This document shows positions 1 to 8,635 of a DNA stretch of 64,000 nucleotides, in pieces. Under the pieces are notes generated by a model. That model did not search any database and was not told the DNA's origin. It worked only from the letters and a program-made list of their open reading frames with translations. Origin of the DNA: Actinomadura barringtoniae (lineage in GTDB: Bacteria; Actinomycetota; Actinomycetes; Streptosporangiales; Streptosporangiaceae); assembly GCF_017573505.1 (NCBI RefSeq), contig NZ_JAGEOJ010000015.1:1-64000 (forward strand), given 5' to 3'. Each line of letters starts with the position of its first letter. The first letter of the stretch is position 1. The translations under genes and the position numbers were made by a program.

Positions 1-176
1 AGGTCCCGAACGCCGGTGCCGACCTGGCCGAGGCCCTGAAGGGCGCCGACCTGGCGATCGTGCTGGCGAACCACTCGGCCTACGACCCCGAGACGCTGGC
101 CGAGCACGCGTCCCTGCTCTTCGATACGCGGGGCACCACCAGGGACGTCACCCTCGAGACCGTCGAGCTCCTGTGA
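1..176 (+). CDS. Nucleotide-sugar dehydrogenase, C-terminal end (partial)
   Basis: Reading frame 3 is open from the left edge to a TGA at 174-176 and encodes about 57 residues. The stretch AIVLANHSAYD followed by LLFDTRGTT is the typical end of the C-terminal UDP-binding domain of UDP-glucose/UDP-ManNAc 6-dehydrogenases, where a late DTR or DTRN motif is common. These enzymes oxidise a UDP-hexose to a uronic acid with NAD. The catalytic cysteine and the Rossmann domain lie outside the window, so the substrate cannot be told. The glycosyltransferase that follows suggests supply of a uronic acid for a surface glycan. Confidence 0.72.
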   Translation, partial: VPNAGADLAEALKGADLAIVLANHSAYDPETLAEHASLLFDTRGTTRDVTLETVELL

Positions 177-301
177 TCGATGCTCCCCACAGCCCGACGG
201 AGCGAGGACACCTTCCGGTCTCGCGGAATTCACCTGCAATTTCCGCGGCTGGCAAAGACTCAACCGTGGGCGATTATCGGCACCATCCCGGAGTGAGTGG
301 A

Positions 302-1456
302 ATGCGGGTCTGCGTATGCACGATTGTGCACCATCCCGAGGATGCTCGGATCTTGCACCGGCAGATCCGCGCGCTGCTCGACGCCGGCCATGAAATCACT
401 TATATAGCGCCGTTCCGGGCCACTAATGTGACGCCCTGGCGCGATATCAGCCCGGTGGACGTGCCGCGCGCGACCGGCCGCAAGCGGCTGCAGGCGCTGC
501 GCGCCGCGCACAAGGCGCTGGCCGAGCACGCGGTCTACGCCGACATCGTGCTGCTGCACGACCCGGAGCTGCTGATCTCGCTGCCGCGTTCGGTCCGCCG
601 CCGCACGGTCGTGTGGGACGTCCACGAGGACACCGCCGCCGCGCTGATCTCCAAGGGCTGGCTGCCGAAGCCGATCCGGCCGCTGCTGCGCCCGTTCGTG
701 CGCAGGCTGGAGAAGCGCAGCGAACGGCAGTACCGGCTGCTGCTGGCCGAGGAGGGCTACCGCGACCGGTTCAGCGAGCCGCACCCGGTCGTGCCGAACA
801 CCACCTACGTGGCCGAGCTGCCGCCCGGGCCGCCGGACGACCGGCGCGCGGTCTACGTCGGGCACCTGTCCAAGGCGCGCGGCGCGCTCGACATGATCGA
901 GATGGCCCGGATGCTGGCGCCCGAGGGCATCACGGTCGAGCTCATCGGCTCCGCCGACCCCGACATCCGCCCGGCGCTGCGCGACGCCCAGCGCGAGGGG
1001 ATCCTGCGCTGGTACGGCTTCGTGCCGAACGACCGGGCGCTGCGGATCGCCGAGGGCGCGATGGCGGGCCTGGCGCTGCTGCACGACGAGCCGAACTACC
1101 GGCACTCGATGCCGACCAAGGTCGTGGAGTACATGGCCCACGGCATCCCGGTCGTCACCACGCCGAACCCGCCCGCGGTCGACCTGGTCACCCCGGCCGG
1201 GTCCGGGATCGTCGTGCCGTTCAACGACCCGGGAGCCGCGGCGGACGCGATCCGCAAGCTGCGCCGCGACACCGAGATGCGCACGGACATGGGCAAGCGC
1301 GGCTACGAGGCCGCACGCGCCCGCTACCACTGGCCGACCCAGGCCAAGCCGTTCGTCGAGCAGCTGGAGAACTGGGCCGGGCGTACCCCGTCACGACCGC
1401 TTCGCGAGGCCGTGGAGGCTGTGGAGACCGTGGACGCCGCCGACCAGACTTCCTGA
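302..1456 (+). CDS. GT4-family glycosyltransferase
   Basis: A 384-residue GT-B glycosyltransferase of the GT4 type, transferring a sugar from a nucleotide donor. The C-terminal half holds the family's donor-binding segment PTKVVEYMAHGIPVV near residues 271-285 and ends in a helix rich in Trp and Glu. The N-terminal domain has the HDPE segment near residue 87. The frame is open upstream to a GTG at 173, but that stretch is not family-like. The ATG at 302 has GGAG at 290-293 and starts the conserved MRVCVCTIVHHPEDAR segment. It follows the nucleotide-sugar dehydrogenase after about 125 bases and likely shares its pathway. Acceptor and product are unknown. Confidence 0.85.
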   Translation: MRVCVCTIVHHPEDARILHRQIRALLDAGHEITYIAPFRATNVTPWRDISPVDVPRATGRKRLQALRAAHKALAEHAVYADIVLLHDPELLISLPRSVRRRTVVWDVHEDTAAALISKGWLPKPIRPLLRPFVRRLEKRSERQYRLLLAEEGYRDRFSEPHPVVPNTTYVAELPPGPPDDRRAVYVGHLSKARGALDMIEMARMLAPEGITVELIGSADPDIRPALRDAQREGILRWYGFVPNDRALRIAEGAMAGLALLHDEPNYRHSMPTKVVEYMAHGIPVVTTPNPPAVDLVTPAGSGIVVPFNDPGAAADAIRKLRRDTEMRTDMGKRGYEAARARYHWPTQAKPFVEQLENWAGRTPSRPLREAVEAVETVDAADQTS

Positions 1457-1497
1457 GGCCCGGGGCCTCGGTGAAGCTCCGCGGATAACCTGCCGAC

Positions 1498-2088
1498 ATG
1501 GAGATCTACACCTCCTGGCGGACGTGGGACCAGGCACGCGCGGACCTGGTCGGCCTTCCGGTCGACCTGGACGCGCTGGAGAAGGCCGCCGTCGCGGCCC
1601 AGCGCTGGCACGGCGACCAGCAGCGCCCGACCGGGGTGCCGTACGTGGAGCACCTGCTCGAAGCCCTCGAGGTGCTCGTGCGCGGCGCCGGGGTCACCGG
1701 CCCGGAGATCCTCGCGGCGGTGCTGCTGCACGACGTCGTCGAGGACACCTCCGCCACCACGGCCGACGTCGAGGCCGAATTCGGTCCGGTTGTGGCCGAG
1801 CTGGTCGACTGGGTCACCAAGCCGCCCGCCGGAGGCCAGGGACGGCAGGCCAAGCGCGCGGCCAAGTCGGCGTACCTGCGCCGCCTGGGCGAGGCGCCGC
1901 CCGAGGCCGTCACCGTCAAACTGGCCGACAGGGCCAGCAACGTGCAACGACTCGACCAGATGCCGCCCGACTTCCAGCGCCGCTACTACGCCGAGACCGT
2001 GACCTACATCCTCCCGCTCGCCGCGTCCGACCCGTTCTTCTCCCGGTGGTACGCGGAGTGGCGCGAGCAGTTCGCCCATCTCCGCTGA
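1498..2088 (+). CDS. HD-domain protein, SpoT-type hydrolase fold
   Basis: A 196-residue stand-alone HD hydrolase. It carries the metal-binding signature of the ppGpp hydrolase domain of RelA/SpoT proteins: His38 (QRWH), His52 (EHLLE), LLHDVVEDT with HD at 78-79, and KLADRASNV with Asp144 and Asn148. The length matches small alarmone hydrolases (MESH1/SAH-like) with no synthetase domain. The likely role is hydrolysis of (p)ppGpp or a related nucleotide in the cytosol; the substrate is inferred from the motifs. The ATG at 1498 lacks a strong ribosome site, and the gene stands 41 bases after the glycosyltransferase. Confidence 0.72.
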   Translation: MEIYTSWRTWDQARADLVGLPVDLDALEKAAVAAQRWHGDQQRPTGVPYVEHLLEALEVLVRGAGVTGPEILAAVLLHDVVEDTSATTADVEAEFGPVVAELVDWVTKPPAGGQGRQAKRAAKSAYLRRLGEAPPEAVTVKLADRASNVQRLDQMPPDFQRRYYAETVTYILPLAASDPFFSRWYAEWREQFAHLR

Positions 2089-2176
2089 CGAAAGCGGAAC
2101 CATCACCCCCTTCCGGGCATCCGATACCTTGAGCCCGTCGAGTCACAGGAGCGACCGGCCGACCCCCGGAGGGCCC

Positions 2177-3703
2177 GTGCACGATCAGTTCGGAAGCGGG
2201 TCCCTGCCACGAGGGGCGGTGCCCCTCGGGTCCGGCGATCCGGTCGCCGTGGGCCGCTACGGCCTGCTCGGCAAGCTCGGCGAGGGCGGCATGGGGGCGG
2301 TCTACCTCGCCCAGGCGCCGGACGGGCGCCAGGTCGCGATCAAGGTCATCCAGCCGGAGCTGGCGGCCGACCAGGGCTACCGAGCGCGGTTCCGCGACGA
2401 GGTCGCGCACGCGCGGCGGGTCGCCTCGTTCTGCACGGCGGCGGTGCTCGACCACGGCGAGGACGGCGGCCGCCTGTTCCTGGTCACCGAGTACGTCGAC
2501 GGCGCCCCGCTGTCGGAGCACATCAAGCGGAACGGCGCGCTGCCGTCGGCGACCCTGCACGGCGTGGCGGTCGGCGTCGCGGCGGCGCTCACCGCGATCC
2601 ACGCGGCCGGCCTCGTTCACCGCGACCTGAAGCCCGCCAACGTGCTGCTGTCCATCTCGGGGCCGCGCGTGATCGACTTCGGTATCGCCCGCGCGACCGG
2701 TGAACGTTCGGGCCACACCAAGGCCGGGTTCGTCGTGGGCTCGCCGGGCTGGATCGCCCCCGAACAAGTCCAGACCGGCGAGGTCTCCCCCGCCAGCGAC
2801 GTGTTCGCGTGGGGCTGCCTGGTGGGCTTCGCCGGGATGGGCCGCCACCCGTTCGCCGGCGTCGACCCGCGCGCGGCGAGCGACCCGCTGGTGATGGCGT
2901 TCCGCGCCCAGCAGCATCAGTACGACGTGAGCGCGATCGCCGAACCCCTCCGCGGCCTGCTCGCTCAGGCCCTGCACCCCGACCCCCGCATGCGCCCCAC
3001 CGCCCAGCAGCTCCTGCTGGCCCTGGTGGGCGGCACGGAGGCCGTTCCGGCAGGGCAGAGCGTCCCGGCCGAGCCCGACATCCTCGCGGCGGCCAGCCAG
3101 GTCATCGACCAGCGCTGGCAGGAGGACAACCTCCCCCTCTGGACCCCGCCGAACGAGCCGCTGCCGCCGGTGTCCCCGCCGCCGCCCATCGACCCCAAGG
3201 CGGCCCGCCGCGCCCGGATCAACACCTGGGCCCGCCGCGCCGCCACCCTCGCCGTCATCGCCGGCCTGATCGCCGGCGGCATCGCGTTCTACGACTACAA
3301 GCACAAACCCTCCGCGGGCGCCTTCGGCAAGCCCGTGAAGGACGGCGAGTTCAGCTTCGAGGCCTCCCCACCCGAGTGCGACCGCAAGATCAAGGGCGTC
3401 GCCTCCCGCCAGGGCAAGCTCTGCCAGGTGCGCTTCACGGTCACCAACACCGGCCTGGCCGCCCACGTGCTCGACCCCGCCTACCAGCGCCTGCGCGGCC
3501 CCGCCGACGCCGACGAGAGCGCCGTCATGCTCTTCAAGGGCAGCGCCCCCAGCGCCAAGACCAAGGTGAACGTCCAGTCCGTCGCGACCGCCACCTCCTT
3601 CACCGGCACCCTCCTCTGGGACGTCTCCCCCGGTTTCGCCCCCGAAGCCGTAGAACTCCACACAGACGGCACCAGCAAGGGGATCCGCCTCCCCCTCTCC
3701 TAA
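2177..3703 (+). CDS. Membrane Ser/Thr protein kinase (PASTA-less, DUF4352-like ectodomain)
   Basis: A Hanks-type kinase of 508 residues from the GTG at 2177, which has GGAGGG at 2168-2173. An in-frame TTG at 2129 has no such site. The kinase domain covers about residues 28-290: glycine loop GEGGMG at 35-40, Lys56, HRDLKPAN at 148-155 and DFG at 167-169, so it looks active. A Pro-rich linker leads to one membrane span at about 355-374 and an outer domain of about 130 residues with two cysteines. That domain resembles DUF4352/telomeric-repeat-factor-like beta folds and may sense or bind something outside the cell. A small membrane protein follows 9 bases downstream. Confidence 0.88.
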   Translation: MHDQFGSGSLPRGAVPLGSGDPVAVGRYGLLGKLGEGGMGAVYLAQAPDGRQVAIKVIQPELAADQGYRARFRDEVAHARRVASFCTAAVLDHGEDGGRLFLVTEYVDGAPLSEHIKRNGALPSATLHGVAVGVAAALTAIHAAGLVHRDLKPANVLLSISGPRVIDFGIARATGERSGHTKAGFVVGSPGWIAPEQVQTGEVSPASDVFAWGCLVGFAGMGRHPFAGVDPRAASDPLVMAFRAQQHQYDVSAIAEPLRGLLAQALHPDPRMRPTAQQLLLALVGGTEAVPAGQSVPAEPDILAAASQVIDQRWQEDNLPLWTPPNEPLPPVSPPPPIDPKAARRARINTWARRAATLAVIAGLIAGGIAFYDYKHKPSAGAFGKPVKDGEFSFEASPPECDRKIKGVASRQGKLCQVRFTVTNTGLAAHVLDPAYQRLRGPADADESAVMLFKGSAPSAKTKVNVQSVATATSFTGTLLWDVSPGFAPEAVELHTDGTSKGIRLPLS

Positions 3704-3712
3704 GGACTCGCC

Positions 3713-3976
3713 ATGTCCCCGAGCCCCGACACCCGGCCCGACATCCCGATCAGGCCCGTAGCCCCGCCGCTCGCGGCGCCCTCCTCCGGAGCGCGCCTCG
3801 CCCGAGCGATCCGCTCCGTCCTCGGTCTGCAGTTCCTCCTCGCCTGCGTCGTCGCGCTGGTCCTCACCTCCTACCGCCGGAGCGCGGCGGGCTGGCTGCT
3901 CCCGGCGCTCGGTGTCATCGACGCGGTGGTCACCTTCCAGATCGTGCGGAACGCGATCCGCGAGAGGCTGAAATGA
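3713..3976 (+). CDS. Small two-span membrane protein
   Basis: An 87-residue protein of no recognised family. After a Pro-rich N-terminus it shows two hydrophobic segments, about residues 36-52 and 59-76, and ends basic (RNAIRERLK). AAGGA, overlapping the stop of the kinase gene, serves as ribosome site for the ATG at 3713. Its TGA overlaps the ATG of the next gene, so kinase, membrane protein and the SRPBCC gene are probably cotranscribed. No function is assigned. Confidence 0.72.
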   Translation: MSPSPDTRPDIPIRPVAPPLAAPSSGARLARAIRSVLGLQFLLACVVALVLTSYRRSAAGWLLPALGVIDAVVTFQIVRNAIRERLK

Positions 3977-4470
3977 TCGGGCCCATGGATCGTGAGTGGG
4001 TGGTGGAGGAGAGCGCCTCGATCAAGGCGACTCCTACCGAGGTGTACGCGGCGGTGGCCAATCTGCGCCGCATGGGCGAGTGGAGCCCCGAGGTCTTCTC
4101 CATCTGGGTGCGGGGCAAGGCCGTGAAGCCAGGGACCAGGTTCGTCGGGTTCAACCGGCTGGGATGGCGGGTGTGGTTCACCAACTGCGAGGTGAGCGCG
4201 GCCGTGCCCGGTGAGGTCTTCGCGTTCCGGGTGTCGAGCTTCCGCATGCCGGTCGCGTTGTGGGGCTACCGGATCGAGGGCGTCGGCGAGGACGTGACGA
4301 GGCTCACCGAATACTGGGAGGACCTGCGGCGCGACAACCGCGGCGCGAAGCTGGTCTCGCTGCTCGGGAAGGTCTTCACGGGCGTTCCGGCGGAGAAGCG
4401 GGCCGAGCTCAACCGGCGTGGCATGCGCGCGACCCTGGACCGCATCAAGACCGGGGTCGAGAACCGGTAG
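3973..4470 (+). CDS. SRPBCC-fold lipid/ligand-binding protein
   Basis: A 165-residue protein from the ATG at 3973, which overlaps the previous stop as ATGA; a second ATG at 3985 is possible. The start of the fold is clear: a beta strand (WVVEESASIKA), then TPTEVYAAVANLRRMGEWSPEV, the usual N-terminal pattern of polyketide cyclase/START-like proteins. These bind hydrophobic ligands in a long pocket. No catalytic residue can be named. The KstR-type operator lies just downstream, so this gene probably belongs to the upstream transcript. Confidence 0.75.
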   Translation: MIGPMDREWVVEESASIKATPTEVYAAVANLRRMGEWSPEVFSIWVRGKAVKPGTRFVGFNRLGWRVWFTNCEVSAAVPGEVFAFRVSSFRMPVALWGYRIEGVGEDVTRLTEYWEDLRRDNRGAKLVSLLGKVFTGVPAEKRAELNRRGMRATLDRIKTGVENR

Positions 4471-4481
4471 TGACAGGGTAG

Positions 4482-4497
4482 GTAGAACCTGTTCTAC
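4482..4497. promoter_or_regulatory. KstR-type operator (perfect palindrome)
   Basis: GTAGAACCTGTTCTAC is a perfect palindrome with 7-bp arms and a 2-bp centre. Bases 4483-4496 fit every fixed position of the mycobacterial KstR motif TnnAACnnGTTnnA. KstR is a TetR-family repressor of sterol catabolism genes, released by a cholesterol-derived CoA thioester. A -35-like GTGACA (4470-4475) and a -10-like TACTTG (4495-4500) would bracket the site, with transcription starting near the GTG at 4507. No kstR gene lies in the window. Confidence 0.7.
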
Positions 4498-4506
4498 TTG
4501 TGGGCC

Positions 4507-5202
4507 GTGGGTACTCATTTGATCCAGGGTGAACGGGTCGCCATGCCCGTGCGGATCCGGGACGCGGCGGTGGCCTCGGCGATGTTCGTGGTTCCGGCGC
4601 GGGCGGCGCAGGCGGTCATCGGCTACTCGGGCCTCGAGGTGGCGACGCCGGTGCCGGGGCGGGCGATCTGCTCGCTGGCGTTCATCCGGTACGCCGACGG
4701 TGACCTGGGGCCGTATCACGAGTTCGCGGTGGCCTTTCTGGTCCGGCCTGCGGTCAAGGGCGGGAAGGTCGGGGCGTTCATTCACTGGCTCCCGGTCAAC
4801 CAGGAGTTCACCTTGGACGCCGGGCGGTCGATCTGGGGGTTCCCCAAGGAGATCGCCGACATCCCCATGGACCTCACGAGCCGGATCCAGCGGTGCGCGG
4901 TCCGGTTCGGCGGCCGTACGGCGCTGGAGTTGGCGGTCAGGCCAGGCGTGCCGATGCCGGGGGGTGGGGGAACACCCAAGGTCGACGCGTATTCGTGTCT
5001 GGACGGCGTCACGCGGCGTACCCCGTGGACGATGGCGCCTTCTGGTGTCCGCGCCCGGCCCGGTGGTGCCAGGTTGAAGCTGGGCGATCATCGCGTGGCC
5101 GACGAGCTGCGGGGGCTGGGCATGGACGGAAAGCGGGCTTTGAGCAGCAGCACGGTCGCCCATCTGTCGATGGAATTCGCGGAAGCCGAGGAGGTCTGGT
5201 GA
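4507..5202 (+). CDS. Acetoacetate decarboxylase-family protein
   Basis: A protein of about 231 residues with the acetoacetate decarboxylase (ADC) fold: MPVRIRDA near the start, then SLAFIRYADGDLGPYHEFAVAF and a central IWGFPKEIADI segment. True ADC uses a Lys to form a Schiff base; the Lys of GFPKE fits that place in the fold. The GTG at 4507 is chosen because the homologous region begins just upstream of GERVAMPVRIRD. No ribosome site is seen, so translation may be leaderless; TTG 4498 and ATG 4543 are alternatives. It is coupled to the following SDR by a GTGA overlap. With the KstR-like operator, a role in breakdown of a sterol or other beta-keto acid is a fair inference. Confidence 0.8.
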   Translation: MGTHLIQGERVAMPVRIRDAAVASAMFVVPARAAQAVIGYSGLEVATPVPGRAICSLAFIRYADGDLGPYHEFAVAFLVRPAVKGGKVGAFIHWLPVNQEFTLDAGRSIWGFPKEIADIPMDLTSRIQRCAVRFGGRTALELAVRPGVPMPGGGGTPKVDAYSCLDGVTRRTPWTMAPSGVRARPGGARLKLGDHRVADELRGLGMDGKRALSSSTVAHLSMEFAEAEEVW

Positions 5203-5954
5203 GGCGTACCGGCCTGGTCACCGGAGCGGGCAGCGGCCTGGGCGCGCTCGCCGCACAGCGGCTGGCCGCCGCGGGGTGGGACGTGGTGGCGCTGGACCTG
5301 GACGAGGTGGCGCTCGCCCGTACGGCGCTGCGCTCCCCCAACATGCACACGCGTGTCTGCGACATCACCGACCCGAAGGCGCTGGAGGCCGTGGTGGCCG
5401 AGACCGGCGCGCCGCACCGGGTGGTGCACGCGGCCGGGATCGGCCCGATGGAGCCCGCGCTGGAGCAGTCCATCGACGAGGTCGAACGGATCTTGCGGAT
5501 CAACTACCTGGGCACCGTCCACGTCGTGAAGGCGACGATGCCCGGCATGCTGGAACGCGGCGGCGGTGAGCTGGTGCTGTTCTCGTCGCTGGCCAGCTGG
5601 GTCTGCACGCGCAAGACGGCGGCGTACGCGGCGTCCAAGGCGGCGATCAACGCCTACGCCGAGGTGCTCGTCAACGAGCACAGCGGATCGGGGGTCAAGA
5701 TCCGCGTGGTCTGCCCGCGCCAGGTCGACACCCCCGGCTTCCGCAAGGCCGCCGAGGCCGACCCCGCCTCGACCGCCGGCATGAAGGGGATGCCGCCCGG
5801 CGTCGTGCTGGACGCCGTCGACCGGTCGCTGGCGCGGCCCGCCGACGACCTGTACGTCTTCCCCGGCGCGCTGGCCCAGATCACCGCCGGGCTGAAGCGC
5901 CACGCGCCCGGCCTGCTGCGCCGGGTCATCGCCAAGGCCACCACACCGCACTGA
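5199..5954 (+). CDS. Short-chain dehydrogenase/reductase
   Basis: A 251-residue classical SDR. The cofactor loop TGAGSGLG is at 8-15, Asp33 at the end of the second strand suggests NAD rather than NADP, and the catalytic residues are Asn102, Ser130, Tyr143 and Lys147 (YAASK). The GTG start overlaps the TGA of the ADC-family gene and has GGAGG at 5190-5194. It presumably oxidises or reduces a hydroxyl/keto group on the substrate handled by its partner, with both genes under the KstR-type site. A C-terminal basic amphipathic stretch (LKRHAPGLLRRVIAK) could touch the membrane. Confidence 0.87.
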   Translation: MRRTGLVTGAGSGLGALAAQRLAAAGWDVVALDLDEVALARTALRSPNMHTRVCDITDPKALEAVVAETGAPHRVVHAAGIGPMEPALEQSIDEVERILRINYLGTVHVVKATMPGMLERGGGELVLFSSLASWVCTRKTAAYAASKAAINAYAEVLVNEHSGSGVKIRVVCPRQVDTPGFRKAAEADPASTAGMKGMPPGVVLDAVDRSLARPADDLYVFPGALAQITAGLKRHAPGLLRRVIAKATTPH

Positions 5955-6113
5955 TTCCGACGAAGTCGGCGGGGGGCGTGGGGGTCGTCCCCCCTCGGGG
6001 TGGCACTGAGGCTTCGCCCCGACCGAATAAGCTGTCTCTTTCGTCCCCCGTGCGGGGCGCGGGGGTCACCTCGGTGTCCCCCGATGGAACACGTGACGAG
6101 GGAGCAGCCTGCA
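5955..6113. other. G/C-tract hairpin spacer before the helR-like gene
   Basis: The spacer holds a short hairpin CCGAC-gaa-GTCGG (5957-5969), a G5-TCGT-C5 hairpin (5980-5993) and a wider TCGGGG...CCCCGA pair (5995-6000 with 6017-6022). They could end the SDR transcript or form the leader of the next gene. Rifamycin-responsive helR genes have an upstream inverted repeat (RAE). I could not match that element here with confidence. Confidence 0.4.
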
Positions 6114-8588
6114 ATGACGTCCCCGGTCAAGGGCCGGCCGTCGGACCAGCAGACCACGGTCAAGGACCAAGAGATCGCCGCCGAGCAGCGGTATGTGGAC
6201 CTGGCGTACGAGCGCCTCGAGCAGATGCGCGAGGACGCCCAGGCGATGCTGCGCGAGGGCTTCCGGCAGTCCCTCGCGGGCACCAAGGCGTCGCTGGTGG
6301 ACCGCGACGCGATGGTCCACCAGGCGTCCCTGCGCGCCCAGGCGCTCGACGTGGCCGACGACGGGCTGGTGTTCGGCCGCCTGGACCTGTCCAGCGAGGA
6401 GATCCGCTACATCGGGCGGATCGGCGTCCGTACCGGCGAGCACGACTCGCTGGTGATCGACTGGCGCGCGCCGGCCGCCGAGGACTTCTACCGCGCCACC
6501 CCCGAGGACCCGCGCGGCGTCGTACGCCGCCGGGTGCTGCACTCGCGCGGCCACGCGGTCGTGGATCTCGAGGACGACCTGCTGGACCCCGAGGCCGCCG
6601 ACGGCCTCACGATCGTCGGCGACGGCGCGTTCCTGGCCTCGCTCGCCCGTACGCGCGAGGGCGCGATGCGCGACATCGTGGCGACGATCCAGCGCGAGCA
6701 GGACGAGGTGATCCGCGCGCCCGCCGACGGCACCGTGCTGGTACGCGGCGCCCCCGGCACCGGCAAGACGGCGGTCGCCCTGCACCGCGTGGCCTACCTG
6801 CTGTTCCGGCACCGGCGGCGGTTCGGCTCGCGCGGCGTGCTGGTGGTCGGGCCGAACCGGCGCTTCACCGCCTACATCGAACGCGTCCTGCCGTCCCTCG
6901 GCGAGGGCTCGGCGACGCTGCGCTCGCTCGGCGACCTGGTGGAGGGCGCCACGGCGGTCGTGCACGACGCGCCCGAGCCCGCCCGCCTGAAGGGCTCCGA
7001 GGCGATGGTCCGGATCCTGCGCCGCGCGATCTCCGACCAGGTCCCCGGCGCGCCCGAGGAGCTGCGGGTCGTGCACAAGGGCGTGGTCGTACGGCTGGAT
7101 CGCGCGCGGCTCGACAAGATTCGCAACGAGGTCCACCGGCGCAGCCGCGGCAGCGTCAACGCCGCCCGCGCCCGCGCCGCCGACCTGCTGCTGGACGCGC
7201 TGTGGTCGCGGTACTCCGACATCGGCGGGCCCGAGGCGGCCGCGTCCGCACCCGGCGGCGCCGAGCTCCAACTCTGGAACGACCTGCTCGCCGCCGACGG
7301 TCTCGGCGACCTCGACGAGGGTGGCGACGGCGCGGGCGGCGGTCAGGGCGGCGGCCGTACGAAGCCCGCGGGCAAGCGCGAGGAGTTCATCGCGCGCGTA
7401 CGTGAGCAGCGCGAGTTCACCGGCTTCCTGGTTGCGTGGTGGCCGATCCGTACGCCGATGGAGGTGCTGCGGTCGCTCTCCGACCCGGCCCGCCTGCGGC
7501 ACGCGGCCGGCCGTGACCTGGAACGCGAGGAGGTCGCCCTGCTGTCGGTCTCGTGGGAGGAGGGCAACCCGCTGACCTACCAGGACGTGGCGCTGCTCGA
7601 CGAGCTCGACTCGCTGCTCGGCTCGCCGCCGCGGCCCCCACGCCGCCGCCCCAAGGCCTCCGACGACGACCCGTACGTGGTGGACGGCGTCAACATCCTC
7701 ACCGGCGAGGAGGTCGCGGACGACGACTGGGAGCCGGAGATGCGCGAGCTCACGACCTCGATGGAACGCGTCGAGCAGTCGCGCCGCGTCGACGACGGGG
7801 TGGTCGAGGAACGGCCCGAGTACGCGCACATCGTGGTGGACGAGGCCCAGGACCTGTCGCCCATGCAGTGGCGCATGCTCGGCCGGCGCGGCCGCCAGGC
7901 CAGCTGGACGATCGTGGAGGACCCCGCGCAGAGCGCCTGGGAGGACCTCGACGCCGCCCGCGAGGCCATGGACATCGCCCTCGGCGCCGAACGCCCGTCG
8001 TCGGGTCGTTCCTCCTCAGGCCGTTCGCGCCGCCGCCCCAAGAAGACGACCCCGCGCGCCCGGCACGAGTACGAGCTGACCACCAACTACCGCAACTCGA
8101 CCGAGATCGCGGCGGTGTCGGCCCGGGTCCTGGCCCGCGCGCTGCCCGACGCCCGCCCGGCCCGCGCCGTGCGCACGTCCGGCATCGATCCCGTCGTGAA
8201 CGTCGTACCGGAGAAGGACCTGGAGTCCGCCGCCCGCGACGCGGTGGAGGAGTTGCTCGGGCAGGTCGAGGGCACGATCGGGCTCATCGTCCCGCTCGCC
8301 ATGCACCTCGGCCAGCAGTCGCTGGACGCCGAGGAGCCGACGTCCATCGACCGGGTCCGGCTCGCCGAGGGCCTCCCGGAGCGGGTGCAGGTGCTGGACG
8401 TTCTGGAGGCCAAGGGGCTGGAGTTCGACGCCGCGGTGATCGTCGCGCCCGAGACGGTCGCGGCCCAGTCGCCGCGCGGCCTGCGGGTGCTGTACGTGGC
8501 GGTTTCGCGGGCGACGCAGCGGCTGACCGTGCTGACCGCCGATCCCGCCTGGCGCCAGACCCTGCTCGGCCAGGAGCGGAGCGGTTAG
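6114..8588 (+). CDS. helR: HelD/HelR-type RNA polymerase-associated ATPase (UvrD-like)
   Basis: An 824-residue superfamily-1 ATPase. The N-terminus (QRYVDLAYERLEQMREDAQ) is the charged coiled coil of HelD proteins that enters the RNA polymerase secondary channel. The Walker A motif GAPGTGKTA lies near residue 212, the Walker B/DEAQ motif VVDEAQDLSP near 573, TTNYRNS (motif IV type) near 660, and LEAKGLEFDAAVIVAPE near 765. Actinobacterial HelD/HelR use ATP to free stalled polymerase, and HelR displaces rifamycins. The ATG at 6114 has GAGGGA at 6097-6102. An upstream ATG at 6084 lacks a site. Low-complexity Gly/Asp-rich and Ser/Arg-rich insertions near 405 and 630 are unusual. HelR versus plain HelD is uncertain. 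Confidence 0.8.
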   Translation: MTSPVKGRPSDQQTTVKDQEIAAEQRYVDLAYERLEQMREDAQAMLREGFRQSLAGTKASLVDRDAMVHQASLRAQALDVADDGLVFGRLDLSSEEIRYIGRIGVRTGEHDSLVIDWRAPAAEDFYRATPEDPRGVVRRRVLHSRGHAVVDLEDDLLDPEAADGLTIVGDGAFLASLARTREGAMRDIVATIQREQDEVIRAPADGTVLVRGAPGTGKTAVALHRVAYLLFRHRRRFGSRGVLVVGPNRRFTAYIERVLPSLGEGSATLRSLGDLVEGATAVVHDAPEPARLKGSEAMVRILRRAISDQVPGAPEELRVVHKGVVVRLDRARLDKIRNEVHRRSRGSVNAARARAADLLLDALWSRYSDIGGPEAAASAPGGAELQLWNDLLAADGLGDLDEGGDGAGGGQGGGRTKPAGKREEFIARVREQREFTGFLVAWWPIRTPMEVLRSLSDPARLRHAAGRDLEREEVALLSVSWEEGNPLTYQDVALLDELDSLLGSPPRPPRRRPKASDDDPYVVDGVNILTGEEVADDDWEPEMRELTTSMERVEQSRRVDDGVVEERPEYAHIVVDEAQDLSPMQWRMLGRRGRQASWTIVEDPAQSAWEDLDAAREAMDIALGAERPSSGRSSSGRSRRRPKKTTPRARHEYELTTNYRNSTEIAAVSARVLARALPDARPARAVRTSGIDPVVNVVPEKDLESAARDAVEELLGQVEGTIGLIVPLAMHLGQQSLDAEEPTSIDRVRLAEGLPERVQVLDVLEAKGLEFDAAVIVAPETVAAQSPRGLRVLYVAVSRATQRLTVLTADPAWRQTLLGQERSG

Positions 8589-8635
8589 GCTGATAAGAGT
8601 CCTTACCGCTTTGTGTCAGGCGAAGACGGAGATAT

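Noticed and set aside
260..1330. Long antisense open frame over the GT4 gene
   Set aside because: High GC leaves the complementary frames open; the product is Arg/Val/Asp-rich without motifs and the plus-strand gene is clear.
2809..3972. Open frame running through the kinase gene into the SRPBCC gene
   Set aside because: The upstream part is Arg/Pro-rich shadow; the real start is the coupled ATG at 3973.
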